Assembly (NCBI GenBank): GCA_000277445.1
Contig: AJWJ01000139.1
Location: 1 to 46,642 of the forward strand
DNA from: Polysphondylium violaceum
Lineage: Eukaryota; Evosea; Eumycetozoa; Dictyosteliales; Dictyosteliaceae
DNA length: 46,642 nt
Direction: 5' to 3'
The position numbers and the translations under genes are program-made. Positions 41,825-46,642 of the stretch are shown in pieces; position 1 is the stretch's first letter; every line of letters starts with the position of its first letter. The notes beneath the pieces are model-generated. The model was given only the letters and a program-made list of their open reading frames with translations. It was not told where the DNA came from and searched no databases.

Positions 41825-43379
41825 TTATTCATTATTATTATTATTAATTTGATTTATATGATTTTTATATAATAAATATTCATTCATTGGAAAATCAATG
41901 GCTTCATCTATATTTTCTCGGGGTGATTTCCATTCTAAAAATCTCCAGAGCAAGGTGTCTAGAGCCACGACCATACAGTTTAATTTACCAGCCCATAGAC
42001 CACAACCGACAAATCTTCTTAGTCTTTCAATAAAAGGTACTTTGGGAGCTCTACTAATAATATCATAAACGGTTTCTGTTCTTCTGGCGACATCGTTCCA
42101 ATCATACATTGATCTAATTTCTTCATGGATTTCCAATGGTGTACCATTGAGTTTTATGATGGCATCTGTTAGCTTTTCTTCCAAATCATCAGATTTTGGC
42201 TGTGCCAACGATATCATGTGTGGTGGCAAGACTTCAGGTACACCGCCCACCTTGGTACTTACTACATAGAGACCACACGAGGCTGCCTCTACAATGGCGA
42301 TACAAAATGCTTCGGTAAGAGAGGAGTTTAAAAATATATCACCTCGTACCAATACATTTCTAACGTTTGAATGTTTAACACTACCCAACAACTCTACACG
42401 ATCATGTAGTTGATGTTTTTCTCTCATCTCTTCCAACGATACTCTTTTAGGTCCATCTCCTCCAATCACAAAATGCGCATTGGGGAATTTCTTACATATA
42501 TTTGGTATAATATCTATAATTAAATCTATACCTTTTCTATATACTAATCTACTCATAATTACAATTGTAACTATATATCATTTATGTTGTTATAAATTAA
42601 TATATGATTTAATAAATTTAAAATAATAGTTTATAATTACTTTTACTTGGATCTCTTTTACTTGGATCAGGTGTAAATTGAGTTGTATCGACAGCATTTG
42701 GTATAACAGATACTAAATGAGGATCTAATTGAGCTCTTAGTACAGTATTTTCTTTACTTGTATTTGATACACATATTACATGTGAAATATCTGATAATGT
42801 AAACTTTAATAATTTATTCATATGAATTGAACTTGCATCTGCAAATCCAAATAATGAATGATCTGTAAAACATGTACTATATCCCATTGTTCTTGCATGT
42901 AATATACTTTCATGTGCTAATGTTGAAAATGCCTAAGTGTTTTATATATTATGAATTAATATAAATAAATAAATAGATAATAATATAAAATACTATACTT
43001 GATGACAATGAACTATATCTATTCTTTCTCTAATTAAAATCTTTCTAAACAAAGGAAAAGTAAAGTATAGAGTAGGAAATGAAGATTGATTATAAAATGG
43101 TGCCTGAGGTATATAATATACTTTTAAACCATTTGTAACATATCTAATACCAAATCTATCACCATAGGTATGTGTAATAATGATTACTTTATTCCCTCTT
43201 TTAATTAAACATTGTGATAATTGATATAGATGTTCTTCCACACCACCCATATTTGGATAAAAGAAATCTGATATCATTGCTATTCTATATTTTTTAGTTT
43301 TCATTGTTCCTCCTCCTCCTATATTCCCTCCTATTTGACTTTGTAAATGTTGTTGTTGTTCATCTTCATTCGTATTCAT
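41825..43379 (-). CDS. pigA: PIG-A, GPI-GlcNAc transferase catalytic subunit
   Basis: Three exons (43379-42999, 42932-42641, 42570-41825), 472 aa. Introns are GTATAG...CTTAG and GTAATT...ATATAG. The enzyme transfers GlcNAc from UDP-GlcNAc to phosphatidylinositol on the cytosolic face of the ER, the first step of GPI-anchor synthesis. Family marks: [28 protein letters not shown] then [59 protein letters not shown], and the GT4 nucleotide-sugar site [22 protein letters not shown] with its two Glu. A hydrophobic C-terminal region ([18 protein letters not shown]) fits the usual membrane anchor. The Asn tail is local. Length matches the family. Confidence 0.95.
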
Positions 43380-43571
43380 TTCGTAATTATATACATGTAT
43401 CTAAAATAACTAATCTGTTTCAGATATGAGAGTTTTTTTTTGAATTTTTTGAATTTTTTTTTATTTTTTGATCAAAATGATAAAATAGGAAATCTGACAG
43501 ACAAGTGACAATGCTAAAAAGCAGAGAATTTAAATCAAACAGTGTTAAATTAATCGATTTATTAATATAAT

Positions 43572-44094
43572 TTAAATAAACCAACCTTCATCTTCAAAAC
43601 TAACACTAATCGTACCTTTGCTCTTTCCCTTTTTATCATTTATATATAAATTATGGGTACCTCTATGTTTTGGGATATTTACTTTGACACATCCCATATA
43701 TTCATCCTTGATGAGATCTTTATCCCAAGCTTCAATGATATATTCTTGGCATTTTGGTGATACAACAAATCTAATTTCTTCTGACCACTCTGGTGTAAGA
43801 GTCTTTTCTTGTACTTTAGTTTTGTATAACCATTTTGTTGCATCTTTTTTACCTGGCTTACCAATTCTAAGATAACAATCTGTTTTTCCTGTTATATCCA
43901 TAGCTTCAACTTGGCCAGTTTTAAAAGTAACCTTCCACCATCTATGGTTTCTATAGTTTTTGTTCTCTTTGACTTTTTTGTCTATTTTGTGGCAATCTGT
44001 GAAAAAAAAAACAAGGTAAATATATAACCTTTTATGTTTTAATACTCCAACCAAACTTACTATCAGTACCACTAGCGATTGCAGAGCTTGACAT
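43572..44094 (-). CDS. C2-domain protein, tandem copy 1
   Basis: Two exons (44094-44061 and 43996-43572), 152 aa. The intron GTAAGT...TCACAG follows a 34-nt first exon (MSSSAIASGTD). One C2 domain fills residues about 28-150: HRWWKVTF, DITGKTDCYLRIGK, KWLYKTKVQEKTLTPEWSEE, AWDKDLIKDEYMGCVKV. Loop 3 keeps the Asp set (WDKDLIKDE) for calcium; loop 1 is reduced compared with the third copy (no SDPY). Calcium-dependent membrane binding is likely but weaker than in copy 3. It ends FEDEGWFI, matching copy 2's IEEDGWFRP. It is closer to copy 2 than to copy 3 at this end, but has a different first exon. Confidence 0.82.
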
Positions 44095-44563
44095 TTTCCT
44101 AATCTAAAATAATAATAAAACTAACTTTTTAATATTTATAAAAAAGAAAACCTTGATTGAAAAAGAAATCGTTGGATATTTTTAAAAATTTTGTTTTTTT
44201 TTTTTTCAAAATTTTGGTACAAGCCATCATTTTTGGGTACAAGAGAAAAAACTGGTAACAATTTTAAGATACAAAATGTTATTGATCCTTTGAACAACAA
44301 ATTGGAAAGAGAAATTTTTTAGATTCCCAAAATACCATGAGTTGATAATATCACGAAATCTCTATTTAGAAGGAAAATCTCTATGGACAATTTATTAGGG
44401 CTTTAATCAGGCAGGTTTGGTTCAAGGGATTTAGTAAAATAAACTCATAATTTAAGAAACAATTTACAAACATTTGATATAAAATCGATTTGAAACAATC
44501 ATTTATAGGTTGTGTTGATCATAAAAACAAACTATTTATTATTAAATAAAATACATTGTGAGA
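44095..44563. other. Intergenic between C2 copies 1 and 2
   Basis: About 470 bp, AT-rich, with a T run near 44191-44206. No gene is seen. It must contain the copy 1 promoter. Confidence 0.45.
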
Positions 44564-45096
44564 TTATGGACGGAACCAACCATCTTCTTCAATAGATACT
44601 ATGAGTACGGCAGTTTTTTTACCACTTCTATCATTTAAAACCAAATGCTGAAGTTCTTCTTGGACTGGGAATTTGATTTCAGCAAAACCGATAAAGTCAT
44701 CCTTGATAGGATCTTGATCCCATATTTCAATGATGTAGTCTGGGTTCTTTGGTGATACAACAATTCTAGTTTCTTGATCCCATTTTGGTGAAAGGGTAGC
44801 TTCTTTTACTCTGGTTTGGAATAACCATTTGTTCATAATCTTTCCTTTCTTTCCAATTCTCACATAGGGATCTGCCTTATTATTTGAATCGTATCCGTGG
44901 TCGATTTCGGCAGATGTGAATCTAACTTTCCAGAATTTGTGATTCTCATATTTCTTGTTTCCTTTTGCCCTTTTTTCACTTTAACCCCCAAGGTATCCTT
45001 GTTTAGTTTGGGACTATTTAAAATAGTTTTTTATTAATATCTCTACATAAAACATAATAATATACTTACTTTTAAAATATCACCATATAAAGACAT
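44564..45096 (-). pseudogene. C2-domain protein, tandem copy 2, with in-frame stop
   Basis: Two exons by comparison with copy 3 (45096-45070 and 45013-44564): the same 27-nt first exon (MSLYGDILK against MSIYQDILT) and then SQTKQGYLGG against AQVKQGNFGG. The eleventh codon of exon 2 is TAA (44983-44981). The same frame then reads on into a complete C2 domain: KYENHKFWKVRF, DSNNKADPYVRIGK, KWLFQTRVKEATLSPKWDQE, IWDQDPIKDDFIG, with calcium-binding Asp retained. There is no ATG between the stop and the domain core. Either a recent nonsense mutation, or two compensating base-run errors (a G5 and an A6 run flank the stop), or undetected splicing. The intact downstream domain suggests recency or sequence error. 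Confidence 0.65.
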
Positions 45097-45757
45097 CTTA
45101 TAACTTGTTTACAATTTAAATTTTTAAAAATTTATTAAATAAATTTGGGTTCACTTTTTTTTAAGAAATCGCTTAAGATATTTGTGTAAAAAAAAAATAA
45201 AAAAAGTAGAGAAAATTTATAAGTTGAAAATTTTGGTGCAAACAATCAGAAAATATTAAAAGAGAAAAAAAGACTCTTGATTCTACAAGGTCAACAAAAG
45301 AATTTATAAAAATTAATTTTCATTTTTATGAGAAAACCTGAACCAAAACATAAAAATTGAATTGGATATCAAAAAACCTATTTATTTTAAAATAAATTCT
45401 AGAGCATCTTATTCAAGTTTGGTATGTTAAATGATGATTTGTGCCCTTCTATTTCAATAATAGATATCTAGATTTCATAATTTTTGATTTTATTTTTTAA
45501 AGTTTTAAGAGTTTAATTATGAAATCCAAAATGATAAATTTAAAAAAACAAATAAAAGATAAAGAAATTGTTGAAAAATAAAAAAATGAAATGAATACGA
45601 ATTGGATAGAGTATTTATCTATTGGGATAATGAAATATATATATTTTTTTGGGGTTTAAAAACAATTCCACATTTCTAAATAGGATAGGTTCTTTTCTTA
45701 ATGCTATTAAATAAAATACATGAGTTTATTCGGTGGGATTAAAATAAACTTTTATGT
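45097..45757. other. Intergenic between C2 copies 2 and 3
   Basis: 660 bp, AT-rich, with poly-A/T runs and no open frame of note. Promoter of copy 2 expected at its left end. Nothing else is recognised. Confidence 0.45.
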
Positions 45758-46483
45758 TTAGAAGCTAGTCATATAGCCACGGGAGCTACCTTCTTGAAAT
45801 GTGAGTTTAACTTCACCAGATCTTTGACCTTTTTTATCAGTCATTACGAGTGTGTGGGCCCATAAAGTGGAGCCAGTTAAAGTAACGGTGGCTTGACCAA
45901 TATAATCATCCTTTAAGGTATCTTTATCCCATAATTCAACGACTATTTCAGCTGGACAAGTTACGGTGGTTTCAAATTCTTCACACCAAACTGGTGCAAG
46001 GGTTTTTTCATGAGCTTTAGTTTGATAAATCCATTTATTCATAAGCTTACCTTTCTTACCAACTCTTACATATCTAATTTTAGAAAAAAATAAGGAAAAG
46101 AGTTAGGATTAGAATTTCAATGTGCCGCCTGATCGACTCAAAGATACCCACGGATCTGATAAACCATTACTATCGGTAGCGACATCAACTAGAATTTGAT
46201 TAAATTATAGTTAGTATCATTAAAAATTAGTTTATCTTTTTATAAAAAACTTACCAACACCATTAGTGATTTCAATTTTATAGTTTCTACGATCTTTGGT
46301 TTTTTCGTAAGCTTTGTTGGCCTTCTTTCTTCTTTTTTCTTCATCGACGAGGTAACCAAATTGGCCTTTCTTTCCTCCAAAGTTACCTTGTTTAACTTGA
46401 GCCTATAGATTGTTTTGTCTTAGTTTTTTTTTTTTTTTTCCACCAAAAATAATTACAGTAAGAATATCTTGATAAATAGACAT
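45758..46483 (-). CDS. C2-domain protein, tandem copy 3
   Basis: Four exons (46483-46457, 46402-46255, 46188-46152, 46073-45758), 175 aa. Introns are GTAATT...CTATAG, GTAAGT...TTCTAG and GTGGGT...ATTAG. The last donor was chosen because it alone gives the frame SDPYVRVGKKGK. A basic N-terminal region (DEEKRRKKANKAYEKTKDRR) precedes one C2 domain: VDVATDSNGLSDPYVRVGK, KWIYQTKAHEKTLAPVWCEE, LWDKDTLKDDYIG. All five calcium-coordinating Asp positions look present. A calcium-dependent phospholipid-binding role is inferred. It has two more introns than copies 1 and 2, so those may have lost introns or this one gained them. Confidence 0.83.
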
Positions 46484-46642
46484 GTTTATATGATGAGAAT
46501 TGTAATGAATATGAAAATTTGAAAAAAAAAAATTATAGCAAGGTTGCTGATTTGAAAAAAAAATGAAAAATGCTTGTGATTATAAACTAATCGAAAAGAT
46601 ATTTTTAAAAAAGTTTTTCAAAATTTGAAAAAAAAAAAATCG

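Noticed and set aside
44960-44985. Programmed -1 frameshift at the A6 run of C2 copy 2
   Set aside because: The run is not in a slippery-heptamer phase for the frame concerned, and the direct comparison with copy 3 keeps a single frame with one stop, which is simpler.

Overview
The window is nuclear DNA from a dictyostelid social amoeba that is probably not D. discoideum itself. It is very AT-rich, with poly-A/T runs between genes. Genes are compact, with short AT-rich GT...AG introns (roughly 58-100 nt, several holding TACTAAT-like branch sites). Proteins carry Asn, Gln, Ser and Thr runs. Two kinases, pkaC and erkB, are close to their well-known Dictyostelium counterparts. I assembled exons by hand; every spliced model below stays in frame except the middle C2 gene.

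Left end (1-2.5 kb): the tail of an unidentified gene, then about 2 kb without a convincing gene but rich in inverted repeats, including a 27-nt-arm hairpin at 1170-1237, then a small secreted protein. 2.5-8 kb: mitochondrial FAD glycerol-3-phosphate dehydrogenase, divergent from a bacterial-type RsmJ rRNA methyltransferase with a mitochondrial-looking N-terminus, which converges on a CECR5/HDHD5-type HAD hydrolase. A structured, possibly Class I-like, noncoding RNA lies at 7776-7849. 8-11.5 kb: the RNA-export WD40 protein Rae1 and the TFIIF large subunit. 11.6-14.8 kb: a tandem pair of unrecognised membrane-protein paralogues with mitochondrial-like presequences. 15-23 kb: a Q/N-rich protein, two divergent GH18 proteins (one without the catalytic motif, one with it), and an apparent DUF218-methyltransferase fusion. 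23-28.2 kb: a Rab1-like GTPase with an altered switch I, and a TTC13/SRFR1-type TPR protein. 28.4-38.3 kb: PKA catalytic subunit, a secreted tyrosine-phosphatase-like protein, a ZGRF1-type helicase, and the MAP kinase ErkB. 39.6-46.5 kb: an F-box/LRR-like protein, PIG-A, and three tandem C2-domain genes, the middle one with an in-frame stop.

Most genes are unrelated housekeeping genes, as expected in a eukaryote. Three functional groupings stand out. PkaC and ErkB, which act in one cAMP pathway, are linked. Several proteins are mitochondrial or look it (G3P dehydrogenase, RsmJ-like, the tandem membrane pair, perhaps the HAD protein). The GH18, membrane-protein and C2 groups show local duplication followed by divergence. 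I found no transposon or virus-like coding region, no tRNA or rRNA gene and no CRISPR array.
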